NCBI RefSeq assembly: GCF_000002875.2
Contig: NC_009393.2
Coordinates: 415,001 to 479,000 of the forward strand
Direction: 5' to 3'
Length of the DNA stretch: 64,000 nt
From: Leishmania infantum JPCM5
Lineage: Eukaryota > Euglenozoa > Kinetoplastea > Trypanosomatida > Trypanosomatidae
Of this stretch, positions 19,400-29,570 are shown in pieces. Each line of letters opens with the position of its first letter. Position 1 is the stretch's first letter. Made by a program: the position numbers and the translations under genes. Below the pieces are notes generated by a model that ran no database searches, was not told where the DNA came from, and was given only the letters and a program-made list of their open reading frames with translations.

Positions 19400-19455
19400 G
19401 CAGCTTGGCGGGGAATGACCAANAAGCGGGGCGTTCATGAATGGGGGCCCCTTCA
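19096..19455. other. 5' flank of the eIF2-gamma paralog and sequence gap
   Basis: From 19096 to 19399 it equals the leader of copy A. From 19400 to 19455 it is unrelated, low-quality-looking sequence with one undetermined base at about 19423, so a contig join is likely here. Confidence 0.75.
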
Positions 19456-19904
19456 AGCATGGTTGCCATCAGCACTTTGTGGCCCGGGCAGTCGACAAAA
19501 GAGAAGTGGCGTTTCAGCGTCATGGTCTCTCCGCAGTTGGGGCACGGCGTGCTGTCCCGCTGCGAGGACGGGTAGGTCTGGTAGCAGTGGGGGCGCGGGC
19601 AGTTCTCGCACTGGTACACCTTGGCGTTGGCGTAGCCGAGGTGGATGGTGATGTTCATGACAGCCTCGCGGTGGAACTTCTGCGTCTTGACACCGCTGAG
19701 CGCTTTGACCACGGTGGACTTACCGTGTGCGACGTGGCCGATGGTGCCGACGTTGATGGTGGCCTGGCGCGACATGACCTCGAAGGTGTCGACGTTGAGC
19801 TCATCGAGGTCGATCTTGCTGAAGTCCTGCTTGGCGAGCCCCTGGTCTGTGTCGATGACCTTCTCGTCATCGAGGGTGAAGTCCGCAATATCCTCCTCGG
19901 CCAT
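19424..19904 (-). pseudogene. Truncated third copy of the eIF2-gamma 5' end (probable assembly overlap)
   Basis: The ATG at 19904 opens the same frame as the two complete copies. Codons 1 to about 150 match, with amino-acid changes only near the gap: Cys-Glu-Asn for Cys-Glu-Thr, Arg for Pro in the SSQPDS stretch, and Lys for Asp after DCPGH. After about residue 150 it runs into junk with an undetermined base. The clustering of differences beside the gap suggests poor read ends rather than evolution. Either it is the unmerged 5' end of the paralog at 17290-19095, or a real third gene interrupted by a gap. It should not be counted as a gene until resolved. Confidence 0.75.
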
Positions 19905-20457
19905 GGCGATGACTCGAGCGAGTGTGGTGGTGGTGGTGGTGAAGGTGTGCGTGTGCGTGCGTGTAAGAGAAGGTACTCCTGCTACGTACGGCGGAGAAGT
20001 CGTAACGGGCCCACGCACACAAAGGAAGAAACGAATAACGACAGGCCGGCGAATCTGTGCGCCCATCGGCCGGCAGGGGCACACACAGACACGCGCGCGC
20101 ACGCCCACGTGTGTTCGCGTGTGCGGAGTCGAGGGAGAGAGGGGGAGGGGGAGGCGATAAGAGGGGAGGAGGTGGCCCACACATACAAGAAATGTCGATA
20201 GGGAGGGGTGCAGCATCACCTTCATGGACCGGTGAGCGACGGGATGAAGGAGCGTAGACGCGAGCTACGACGGGTGGGGACGGATGAGACCTGCAGCGTC
20301 GCCGCAGCCACGTACACAGACGCAATGCGTATAGAGGTCGTTGCATGTTTTTCTCCGCACGGTTGTGCGGCACACAAAACCAGCGCGTGATCTCGTCCGC
20401 GCAGCGCAACGGGGAGAGGCAAAAGGGGGAGGGGAGGGCGGGGAGGAAGCGGGGCGG
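19456..20457. repeat. eIF2-gamma tandem repeat unit, copy C
   Basis: Matches copy A from 15850 to 16851, including the upstream flank not seen in copy B. At 20457 it leaves the repeat and enters unique sequence, which marks the upstream limit of the duplication. Confidence 0.8.
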
Positions 20458-21193
20458 TGGGGAATGAAGGCGTTCGACAAGGCGGTGACACCTAAGGAGT
20501 CACGGCCAACCGCTGCTTCTTTTCCATCACGCTTAAGCTGGCCATCAATGTGCAAAAAAAAAAAAGAGTGAAACAGAGACCACAACGCCGCGAAAACACG
20601 AAAAGGAGGCGCGGCGTTGGTAGTGGTGGTGGAAGGAGTGATGATGGCGCATGCACACCGGGAGAACACCCACACCCACACACGTACGCACGCACACAAC
20701 GATACCGATGCGATGAAGTACAAGAAGGGCGGGGGAGGGGCAGAAAAGCAACCGAGCGTTGATCAAGGAGAGAGAGAGAGATCTAATCTGTTTATGTCTA
20801 TCTCTCTACGTATGCCTCCACACACACATGCATACGTAGAGCCTAACGAGTCAGCTGCTCACGGCGATGATGGAAGCCGTGAGTGCCGGTGGGTACGCGT
20901 CCACCCCCCTCCTCTCCAGTGAAGGAGAAGCTGTGGCGACCAGAACGGGAGAGAGTGCGAGCGGAGGGAGGAGGGTGGGGGCGCGGCCGCGCGGCGGCGG
21001 CTTCATGAATGTCCTTCGCAAGCAACAGTTGAACGTTCTGTCGCAGTGAGGCGAGCGGGAGACGAGCAGCGTGTGTGATCTGTGGAGAGGAGGTTGGGGG
21101 AATGGAGACGAAGCGGGCTGTCAGCTGCGCCCATGCCCACACCTCACCTCTGCATGTGTGTATTCCGCCCTTTTACGAGTGCGCCATGCCCGT
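19905..21193. other. Intergenic region upstream of the eIF2-gamma array
   Basis: Repeat unit C flank to 20457, then unique DNA forming the 3' UTR of the coiled-coil gene at 21194-22042. A poly-A run near 20556 and CA-rich patches are seen, but no gene. Confidence 0.6.
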
Positions 21194-22042
21194 CTACTTG
21201 CCTACTTCGTTCTTCAGCAGCGTCATGATCACAGACAAGAAGGCGTACACGCACTGCCGGATAGGGATGTCCACGCTCGGCGTGCCATCTGCCGACACCA
21301 CCACCGATGACGACATGTCCGGCTCGTACGCTGCCACCTGCGCCTGGAGTCGGTCAATGTCGTCCTTCAGCTTGCGTTTCCGGTCTGCTGGGCGCAGTGC
21401 CGGATCGTTTAACTTCTCCATGATGCGCTGAATTGAGATGAGGAAGGAGTTGGGCATCCTCAAGGCGAGCGTCACCAAGTCGAAGGACTCTTTCATCTGG
21501 CTTTGCTGCCGCGCTGTGTTGGAGGCGCTCTGCATAAGCACCCTCTCACGCTTCGTGGCCTCCTCGAGCTTCTCCTTAGTGGCGTCCGAGTCCCTCTTGA
21601 GCTGATCAAACGCATGCTGCAGGTCAGTGAACGCCGTCTTGTAGTTGAGCACCTTTCCTGTCGATGTGGTTGCCTCGCTCGTCGCTAGACCCAGCTGACT
21701 ACGCAGCTCGGCGACCTCGTCGACGAGACTTGCCCGCGCCGTCTCGGCATCGTTGAGGCGCACCTGCTGCTTGTCGAGTTCGTGCTGCAGCGTCGTGATG
21801 GTCTGGAGCATCTGCTCGTTCTCCTTGATGAGGGCGATAGTGGCTTCGTCAAGCTCGATGTTTGGCAACGGGCTACCAGACGGACTACGGACCTGGACAG
21901 CAGCCCTCCCGCCCTTGCTTGGAGCCGTTGCCGTTGCCGTGTTGGTCGGTATCGTTGCCATGGGCGAGGACTCACGCTGCGCCGTGGCGGACTTTGCACT
22001 GCTACCGTCACAGTTGCCACTAGCGGCACCAGAACCCTTCAT
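21194..22042 (-). CDS. Hypothetical coiled-coil protein, 282 aa
   Basis: ATG at 22042 (MKGSGAASGN); the upstream frame is translated CA repeat. About 75 Ser/Thr/Ala-rich residues lead into a long coiled coil: ATIALIKENEQMLQTITTLQ, HELDKQQVRLNDAETARAS, LVDEVAELRSQLG, then KRDSDATKEKLEEATKRERV. A conserved-looking C-terminal part follows (SFDLVTLALRMPNSFLISIQ, RIMEKLNDPALRPADRKRKLKDDIDRLQAQ), and the end (IPIRQCVYAFLSVIMTLLKN) is hydrophobic and could be a short helix. I do not recognise the family. A clear splice acceptor lies 79 nt upstream. Confidence 0.7.
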   Translation of the reverse strand: MKGSGAASGNCDGSSAKSATAQRESSPMATIPTNTATATAPSKGGRAAVQVRSPSGSPLPNIELDEATIALIKENEQMLQTITTLQHELDKQQVRLNDAETARASLVDEVAELRSQLGLATSEATTSTGKVLNYKTAFTDLQHAFDQLKRDSDATKEKLEEATKRERVLMQSASNTARQQSQMKESFDLVTLALRMPNSFLISIQRIMEKLNDPALRPADRKRKLKDDIDRLQAQVAAYEPDMSSSVVVSADGTPSVDIPIRQCVYAFLSVIMTLLKNEVGK

Positions 22043-22120
22043 TTCCGTCCGCGTGCGCGTGCGCGTGTGCGTGTGTCTGTTTGCGTCGATAGAATTATCG
22101 ATATGCGCGCACGAGAGGGG

Positions 22121-22122
22121 CT
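22121..22122 (-). promoter_or_regulatory. Predicted trans-splice acceptor AG of the coiled-coil gene
   Basis: First gene-strand AG after the pyrimidine tract complementary to 22136-22156. It predicts a 5' UTR of about 79 nt and supports the ATG at 22042. Confidence 0.5.
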
Positions 22123-22291
22123 GATCGAGTAAGTCGGGGAGGAGGAGGAGGGGGGGCAGTTCTTTGCGTATCCGCGTGTGTTGGTGGGTTTCACGTAGAG
22201 GCTGAGCGGGTGCTGTGGTGGCTAACAGTGGAAGAGATAGGAGAGGAGAGGGCAAAGGAAAGGAGGAGTCCGACGAGCCAACAGACAGACA

Positions 22292-22314
22292 GACACACAC
22301 ACACACACACACAC
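22292..22314. repeat. (CA)n microsatellite
   Basis: CA run preceded by three CAGA units; (TG)n on the gene strand, about 250 nt upstream of the coiled-coil gene. Confidence 0.95.
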
Positions 22315-23504
22315 GCACGCACACACACGTGCACATATGCGTATGTGGAGAGCGTCAAAAAGCGGCTGCATGGCGGAAGATGCACTGATGTGTGTACATG
22401 AGCATCCTCACTGTATCAACAACACCGGCCACACTGATCTTCGCTTCATGCCCCCTCCCCTCCCCCGCTGCCCATTCCATTTGGTTCGTTCTAATGGACA
22501 TTTCGCTGAGGGCTGCCATCAGGATGCACTGATGTGGTGGTGTTCTCGGCGACCTGCATCGCCCCACCGTGCGCACCTGTGGTGGGCATTGGCGTGTGCG
22601 TGTTCGTGTGTACTTCTTCCTTCGATTCGACGCCATAACGTCGCGACAAGTTTTTGCCCGGGTGCGTCGGTCGAATGGATGAACGGATGAAAGGAATGGA
22701 TGATGAAAAAGGGGGAGGAGGGAGGGAAGGGTAGTGGTTGGTGGGAACAACAACTGTAAAACGAACCCGCGTGCGATGACGCGTGCGTGCGTGTGTCGTG
22801 CTTGTTGCTTCGGCATGGCAAGCTGCCCTTTCCCGCACACGTCAGACGCGCTGACACTCCAACACGCACCCAACCCAGCCACCGAAGTGACGAGAGAAGA
22901 GAGAAGGGAGGTTACCAAGAACACGACGTACAGCAGGCACACATAAAACGCTACTCCGCGCCGAGCAGCATCAGCAGCAACAACAACCTCCCTCCCTTCC
23001 CCTCCTCCCCACACGTTCCCACGGAAAGGGAAGCGACAGCAACAGCAGCATAGAAGCGCAATGGATGAAAAAGGAGGTGAAGAAGAGCGAAGGAAAACAT
23101 GGGGGAGATACAGATGCGACACGCACACACACTGCACACCACACACACACACAATGAAGGAGGAATACAGGGTCCACAAGAGACCTGCGGAAACGAAGAA
23201 AGAGATGTGGGGTGGGGTGGGGGGAGGAGGAGGATCGGCGGTAGCAGGCAGAAGCAAAGAGCTCTATGGCAGATCACCCCGTCGATCGCCCTCCCCACCT
23301 CCCGGTCTCACTCTCACACTGCACGACCATCACCACCAACCGGCCCACGCCATCATTTCGTTGATCGTGTGTGAAAGCGCTTGCTTGTGTGAGAGAGAGG
23401 CGGAGAAGAAAGAAAAAGCAAAACAGGGAGGACGCCCTTTCCCATCGACAGCGGCGAGCGAGACGGATGCGCAGCCACCGGGATGAGCGGAGAAGCGGAA
23501 GAGA

Positions 23505-24103
23505 AGAGGGAGGGAGGGTGGGAGGCGTGTATGTCGTCTGCCACTGCCTTCATTTCTCAGCCCTCGCGTATGAGTCCAACGCCACTCTGCACACCCCTTC
23601 GCCCACCCACCCTTCCACGGCCCTGTCACCAGGCCCCATCCGCGTGGTGCGAAGCAAACCGCAGACACACACGTGTGCTACAGCAAATGCGCCGACTCAG
23701 CGACCTGTACACCATCTCTGTCTCAAGCTCTACTCCCCCACCCCACACAGCCGCCCCCCCAATCATGCCGGTCGCCACGCCTGGTGCATCCCCCCTTCCC
23801 CCTCCCTCGGGGTGGCACACAGGCTCCTCCCCACACATCAGTGGGCCGTGTGAGGGCCGTGTGAGGCATACGCTCGAGCCACCCTGACGCGTGCTGCCCA
23901 TCGTATGGATGGCACAGACGTGTTCACTGTCGTCGGCCGTCCCGACGCACCGCCAGAGGTGGGTTCTGCATTGGCAGGGATAGAAAAGGGGGGGGGTGTT
24001 TGGCCTCCCTAACACAGAGAGTGGGGGGCGGGGGGAGTCGCACAGGGCCCTGAGACACCACGCTCTGAGAGGTGTGTGTATGTGTGCCCTCCCGTCACCA
24101 GAG
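23505..24103. repeat. SIDER2-like retroposon, copy 3
   Basis: Nearly identical to 4461-5058 over its whole length, with small indels (one extra C in the C-run near 23755, TG for GA near 23518). The TGTCACCAG box is kept near the left end but reads CGTCACCAG near 24094. It lies about 0.9 kb beyond the stop codon of the upstream gene, in the 3' UTR position. Confidence 0.7.
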
Positions 24104-25030
24104 AAAAAGAGAGGCCAAGTAGGAGAGACACACAAAGAAAACGTTCAGCACACAAGAGGGGCATCGCAACGACGTCCCTCACACGCCCTTCATCCACGCA
24201 TACGCCAACGGATGTGTCGGTGCATGCGTGTATGATTGACTGACTTGTCCGCCAGCGAAAACAAGGGAATAGGAGCAGCAGCATCCGACGTGCCTGTGCA
24301 ACACACACACACGCACACACACACAGCCCCACGTGGACACGCATGCATGAGAATCCGCCAACACGCATGAGAAAGAACCGTAAGAAAGACGAGAGGGGGT
24401 GGGGCGGGAAGGGAAGAGGGGGCAGCGACGTCGCCTCCCTGCCATACAGAGGAGGAGAAAAAAACACACAGGGACGTTACAAAGGAAAGGCGAAGATCAG
24501 AAAGACCGGCACGCCACACACGACGTACACCCACACACGCCTCACACTCACACGAACGTGCGAGTCGAAGGACAGACGCGCTACCACCGCTTGAGGGAAA
24601 GCTCTAAAGAAGAGTACAGAAAAGGAACACCAAACAAAACAGAAGCAGCAAGACACCCCGAGAACACGCGCCAACTCGCATACACTCAAGCACAGACGTG
24701 ATCAATAATGTGCCGTGCGTGTGTGTGTGGGTGGGTGGTGGTGGGGAGGAAGCTTTTGCTCATAAAGAAGCATCCATTCGTCGTCATAGGGCGAGCGGAG
24801 CCCTCCTCTCCCCCCCAACGCCCACACACACGCACGCTTACACATGCGCCACCGTCACCACCTGTCGCTTAACCACAGAGGCAAACTACAATCAGCGTCG
24901 TCCACGGCGCAGTTCAATGCCACGTGGAGGCGACACCGGAAGACAAGCACGGCGCGCATCACGGAAACGGTGTAGCCGCGCCGCGGTGAATGACATCGCG
25001 AAGGGGAACGCCGCATGTGCGCTCGCCCTT

Positions 25031-26407
25031 TTAGCGCCACTGGCGTGGGTGCTCCAACACCGCGGTGGCCCGCCAATCATTCGGGGATCGGCACCGGTGC
25101 TCAGCAGAGATGTCGCTCCGGCACGAGTCCTTACGCGGCGGCTCCGGCTTTTTCCAGGCATCTAGCGGCAGGCACTGTCGCGGCTTGGACTTGGCGATAC
25201 TCGGGGTACTGCTACGCCGCCTCGTGGCGGGAGACGAGGTGCAGCGGTCCTCCGTGGTACCGTTCGCAACCCCGTCGCTCGAGTGGGGGCTCATCTGAGC
25301 GTTCCCGTTTGCCCTCGTGGACGGCGAGGAGGTGCGCCGCTGCGGCGCGATCGCGGCAGGGTTACGCATCTCAATGCTGTAGCGACGCTGCGCAGCCATC
25401 ATCTCGTACGGATTGCGGAAGTGGTAGCGAGTGTCCTTCTCCATCATCGAGTCGTAGAGCACGCGCAGCCGCTCTTGTTCAATCTCCTGCCGACGCTGCG
25501 CCGCAGCGGTCATGCGTTCCTGGCGGATGCGGCTGCTCTTCGCCAATCGCGCGTGCAGCTCCTCATTGAGACGCATGCGCCGCACATACATGGCCTTCTC
25601 GCGAGCGAGCTCCTCGTTGACGATGGTGGACTCGCGCGCGAGCGCGAGCTGCGCCGAGCGCTCTGCCGCCTCCTGTCGGCGGTACTCGTTCTCCATCATC
25701 CGCTCCACTGCGACGCGCTCACCCTCGGTCATGACGCTGCTGCGGCGGCTGGCCAACGTGTAGAGGTCATCGATGACGCCGACGACCCCGTTCACAGAGC
25801 TGGCCCGGCGTGCCGAGATGCAGCGCGCGGACTTGACGACAGAGGTGCAGCGGCGGTACCGCTGCTCGTGCACATCCGCCAGCTCGGCGGCGCTGAGGCC
25901 GCTTAGCGAGTAGGAGCGGCCACGGCTGATGCCGCTGGTCGAGCGCGGCGACGGCGCTGCAAAACGTGAGGTGTGCGAGAAGCTGCGATGGCGCTGCGCG
26001 CCGTTCCCGTCCGCTTCAGCTTGAGAGTCCTCGTTGCAAGTGTGCGGCATCGGTAGTGCCGGTACACCGTGGGATGGAGCTGGGGCCGATGCAGCCGGCG
26101 CGGCAGCGGCCATGTCCGCCTCGACGTCGTCTTCGTCATGCAGATGCTGGTGCTGCAGCATATCATGCACATGGGGCGGCGGCACGGTACCCTCGCGCGG
26201 GGTGTGCGGTGCACCTCCCGTTTCCTCGAACGACTCCGCGAAGCCGGACGGCTCGCGCGAGATGTCGCCGTCAGCCACATCCGCGGACGTTCTGCGCTCT
26301 TCAGCCGCAGCGGTGTCGGCATTATGGGGCTCCATCGTGCTGTCGACCGGTTCATGGTGCTCCTCTTCCTCTTCCATTGGCTCTGCGCTGTGGCGGAAGA
26401 GAAACAT
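25031..26407 (-). CDS. Hypothetical protein with charged helical region, 458 aa
   Basis: ATG at 26407 (MFLFRHSAEP); a second ATG ten codons in (26377) is possible. The first half is acidic and His/Ala/Pro-rich and likely disordered. A Ser/Arg-rich patch (RSTSGISRGRSYSLSGLS) precedes a long charged helix of about 120 residues (EGERVAVERMMENEYRRQEA, then LAREKAMYVRRMRLNEELHA, then RQEIEQERLRVLYDSMMEKD), a trichohyalin-like coiled coil common in cytoskeletal proteins. The C-terminus is basic and Ser-rich (ATRRRSSTPSIAKSKPRQ) and could be phosphorylated. No enzymatic motif or membrane segment. A cytoskeletal role would be inference. Confidence 0.7.
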   Translation of the reverse strand: MFLFRHSAEPMEEEEEHHEPVDSTMEPHNADTAAAEERRTSADVADGDISREPSGFAESFEETGGAPHTPREGTVPPPHVHDMLQHQHLHDEDDVEADMAAAAPAASAPAPSHGVPALPMPHTCNEDSQAEADGNGAQRHRSFSHTSRFAAPSPRSTSGISRGRSYSLSGLSAAELADVHEQRYRRCTSVVKSARCISARRASSVNGVVGVIDDLYTLASRRSSVMTEGERVAVERMMENEYRRQEAAERSAQLALARESTIVNEELAREKAMYVRRMRLNEELHARLAKSSRIRQERMTAAAQRRQEIEQERLRVLYDSMMEKDTRYHFRNPYEMMAAQRRYSIEMRNPAAIAPQRRTSSPSTRANGNAQMSPHSSDGVANGTTEDRCTSSPATRRRSSTPSIAKSKPRQCLPLDAWKKPEPPRKDSCRSDISAEHRCRSPNDWRATAVLEHPRQWR

Positions 26408-27404
26408 TGGCGTTGACGCTGAGGGAGGTGGACAGCACGATGCTGATGTGATAGCTGTAAGAAGGCTGGAGGGGATGGGTGGTACCGGAGGGGCAGTTTG
26501 GTACAGCGGCAAGAGTGCTCGTGGTAGCTGCCGGTGTGGGCAGGAGGAGGAGCAGGTCACGTGCGGGCCGTGAGGACAGCGCCGCAAAGTTGCCACGTGC
26601 CGGTGGATGCGAGCGAGGGACGAGGGAGAGGCCGAAATGGAGGTGGGGAAGAGGTGCACGCAACAAAAGGGCGACTGAGGAGGGCGTCGCCCATATGTCT
26701 CGGTGGGGTGTCCGTGCGGGCGTGGAGTGCTTCTCTGAGACGGGCCACGCACATAATCGCTCACGTGAATACCGAGCGGAAAACGGGAAGGAAGCGAACG
26801 CCAGACAGACGGGGCGAACGACAGGGAGGGGCGCCTGCGTTCTCGCGCCGTCGCCCTCTACACGAGCAGGAGGAGCGGAGTTGGGTGCGCGAAGTGCGTT
26901 GATGGGCATACAAAGGCCCCCGATGGCATGACTCACGGAAAGTCGTCTGTTGTTTTGCTATGCTTTGTGTGCAACCGCCGCGCTCACCTCTGCTGCATGC
27001 GTCCGCGTTCACTGATGTGGAACATCGCGCCCATGTTGACTTGCGTATACACAGGAGCACGCTGCCCTCTCAGGTGGAGAGAGGAGGTTAGTGGTGGTGG
27101 TGGGGGGTTGGTGGGGGCCGCGCACTCGCTCTCTGGCAGACACACACGCGGGAGGTGGGGAGGGAAGCAGCACAGCACGACGCCCGCTTAATAGACCGCA
27201 CTTTTACACAAAATAGAAGAGACGCGCCCCCCTCTCACAAAGCCTCATCCATGAACACCTTCGCTGCAACTACGCAAGTACGCACGCATGGATACCTACA
27301 GAACCAACGACAAAGGCACTTTTATTTGGTTCCTTCCAGTGCCACCGCTAGAATCCGGCGCCTCTTGTAACCGCCACTCCTCATTCGCTTCCCTCTTCGC
27401 TCTT
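26408..27404. other. Intergenic region
   Basis: 5' flank of the 458-aa gene and 3' UTR of the MRP-like gene. A GT/G-rich run lies at about 27085-27118. No gene is supported on either strand. Confidence 0.55.
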
Positions 27405-28133
27405 CTACACTTTTCGGGAAAAACCAGTGTTATAATGAAGGGCCTGCGTGAGAAAGCGGTGCAGCATCAGCGACTCCGCCGCGTCGAACTCCACTGTCCA
27501 CTCCACAGTTTCCTCATGTACGTCGGCGCCGTCCACCGTCTGGATCTGGCCAGTGGTCGGCTTCATGGACGTGCAGCGCAGAGTGTAGTGGTGCTTTCCC
27601 TTCGCTGCATTCGGCGAAAAAGAGGCATTCGTGAAGCGCGACTGCACCTCCAGCTTGCTCATGCGCCCCTCCAGCACCCCGAGGAAGCGCGCCACGTACA
27701 CGGGCGGCAGAGTCACTGTCACCACCCTCTCGGCGCGGTTCGGGTTCGGCGCGCGACTGCCATCTTCACGAAGTTCGGCGGTGACACAACGCTGCCGGTG
27801 GTAGTCCAGAACGATGAAGCCGTCGCGGTGCACCACGCGCAGCAGGTGGCCTGCAGTGATGTCCTCGTCGTTCCAGTGCACAATGTCGAAGGCCGGTGGC
27901 ATCGCGTCGCGCCGCCCTCGCTGACTCTGCACATTGCTATTTCTACCGTTGTTGCGCTGCGCGTTGTTGCTTGTGGGTGCCGCTGCATCCGAGGAGGCCC
28001 AGCGTGCCTGCTGCAGAGGGGATGCCTGGCACGCAAACTGACCCGTGTTGGCAGAGAGACCGCCGAAGACGGCCATGGCAGTGACGCCCGCGCGTTGACG
28101 CAGCGCCCACAGAGTGGGGACACGATGAAGCAT
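27405..28133 (-). CDS. Mitochondrial RNA-binding protein of the MRP1/MRP2 (gBP21/gBP25) family, 242 aa
   Basis: ATG at 28133. The N-terminus (MLHRVPTLWALRQRAGVTAM) is basic and lacks acids, like a mitochondrial presequence. A low-complexity Asn/Gln stretch follows, then a compact domain from about residue 80: FDIVHWNDEDITAGHLLRVV, HRDGFIVLDYHRQ, RVVTVTLPPVYVARFLGVLE, RFTNASF and a final helix ESLMLHRFLTQALHYN. The length and beta-rich pattern ending in a helix fit the whirly fold of the kinetoplast guide-RNA annealing proteins MRP1 and MRP2, which form a heterotetramer in U-insertion/deletion editing. Remembered synteny with Tim17 favours MRP2. The assignment is from pattern memory, not alignment. 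Confidence 0.6.
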   Translation of the reverse strand: MLHRVPTLWALRQRAGVTAMAVFGGLSANTGQFACQASPLQQARWASSDAAAPTSNNAQRNNGRNSNVQSQRGRRDAMPPAFDIVHWNDEDITAGHLLRVVHRDGFIVLDYHRQRCVTAELREDGSRAPNPNRAERVVTVTLPPVYVARFLGVLEGRMSKLEVQSRFTNASFSPNAAKGKHHYTLRCTSMKPTTGQIQTVDGADVHEETVEWTVEFDAAESLMLHRFLTQALHYNTGFSRKV

Positions 28134-29111
28134 GGCAACGTAGGAAGTCGAGTGTGGAGCAAGGGAGGGAGGGAGGGCGAATAGCGATCGATAAGCTCAA
28201 GCGCTCGATGATGCCTTTGTAAAGGTTCGAGGCGTGTACGGTGTGCAGCGATGCCGTTGCTGTGCTGAAGCACGTGTGTGTGTGTGTTTGGGAGGTAAGA
28301 AAAGCGGAGGGCCAGAGGACGGAGGAGAGGGGGGGTGCTTGGAGGTGGGGCTGGCGCGTGAGCTTGGTGGGGTTGGGGAAGGGGCAGCTATGCTCGCGCA
28401 GAGGGGGAGATCACCGGCGGCCCAAGGTCATTCTGACCACCTCGCTGCAGAGGACGTCGTCCTTAGCGAATCAGTTGGTTCAAAACCGTCACGACGGTGG
28501 AAGAGGAGGAGGAGAGGGGTGCGTACCCATCCACTGCTCAAAACCCCTTCGCGCTTGCGTTTCCGTTTGTTAGTCAGCAAGACAGTTATCGAGAAAAGAA
28601 GGGAGCTTCCGGGTGGTGGTGGGGGGAGGACGTCCTCAAGTCGTGTGTGCGAGAGACAGGAAGGGGGACGGCAACGACAACGGCGCACAGCCGGGCGCAC
28701 GAAGAGGTGAGGAGGTCGGCCGTTGGGCCGGTGGGGTTACACGGATGAAGACTGTGAGTACCAAACACATCACAACGGCAGCAAGGGTGAGCATCTCCAC
28801 ACACACCGAGAGAGACACGCGAAGACGGTGAGCAAGGACAGAGGGGGAGGAGATAGGCGGGAGAGGATAGACGAGGAGGAGAGGGCACGCCAGCGGCTGC
28901 GAGAGTCGCCTGTGGGGTGGCTAGTGGCGGACGATCACCAACGTCGTGGACACAGCCGCGATTGCGCAAAATCACCACCGCGCCAAAACCGCACCTCACG
29001 CGCCTGCGTGCGTGCGTTTTCCACACTCGTGCCGCCCTCTGACGTGAGCATCCGCACCCTTCTCTTCTTTCGTGTTGTCCACGAGCTGCTCTCCATTTCA
29101 ACGGCCCTCGC
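28134..29111. other. Intergenic region
   Basis: 5' flank of the MRP-like gene, with a pyrimidine tract (complement of 28160-28179) 27 nt from the start, and 3' UTR of the Tim17 gene. No gene seen. Confidence 0.55.
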
Positions 29112-29570
29112 TTAGTGCTGAGCCATGCCCATGGCATCCAGCATCTTCTCGAAAACCAGAGAGAAGGCCGCACCGCCCACGATGCCGGCCGCCAGACCGG
29201 GGTGCTTGTAGGAGCGCCACCCATACCCGCCACCAATGATAGCGCCGGCAATCGTTGGATTCCATTGGTCCTTGCGGCCGCGGCGCTTCTCTAAAGCCAC
29301 CTCAATGCCGCCGAACAAGAAGCCGAAGAAGGCGAAGCTGCCGCCGAGGCGGTGAGCGCTGCGCAGGCTGTGGCGGAAGAAGTCTGCCGTTCCCATCGCC
29401 TGCGTGCTTGTCTCGGCCGAGATCATGGAGCCGAAGAGCGAGAAGCCGAAGCCCATGATGTAGCCACCAAAGACGTTCAACATTGCTGTAGCCAGTGTGC
29501 TGTCCTTGGCCACCATCATCGCCCGCTGGAGGGGCTCGATGGGCTGCCTGGGGTCCAAGATGGATGTCAT
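29112..29570 (-). CDS. TIM17: Mitochondrial import inner membrane translocase, Tim17 family, 152 aa
   Basis: ATG at 29570 (MTSILDPRQPIEP); the upstream frame lacks family similarity. The 152-residue length equals what I recall for the single trypanosome Tim17. Four hydrophobic, Gly-rich segments are visible: ATAMLNVFGGYIMGFGFSLF, then LGGSFAFFGFLFGGIEVALE, then TIAGAIIGGGYGWRSY, and LAAGIVGGAAFSLVFEKMLD. The loop RRGRKDQWNPTIAGAIIGG matches the family signature around the conserved Arg-x-Lys-x-Asp-x-x-Asn. Tim17/22/23 proteins form the channel of the inner-membrane translocase; trypanosomatids are thought to use one Tim17-like subunit for both presequence and carrier import. Confidence 0.92.
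   Translation of the reverse strand: MTSILDPRQPIEPLQRAMMVAKDSTLATAMLNVFGGYIMGFGFSLFGSMISAETSTQAMGTADFFRHSLRSAHRLGGSFAFFGFLFGGIEVALEKRRGRKDQWNPTIAGAIIGGGYGWRSYKHPGLAAGIVGGAAFSLVFEKMLDAMGMAQH

Larger units (their letters stand above)
22043..25030. other. Long intergenic region (3 kb) with SIDER-like repeat
   Basis: 5' leader of the coiled-coil gene on the left and 3' UTR of the 458-aa gene on the right. It contains SIDER-like copy 3 and several CA-rich patches (23123-23152, 24300-24325). Frames on both strands look non-coding. Confidence 0.6.
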
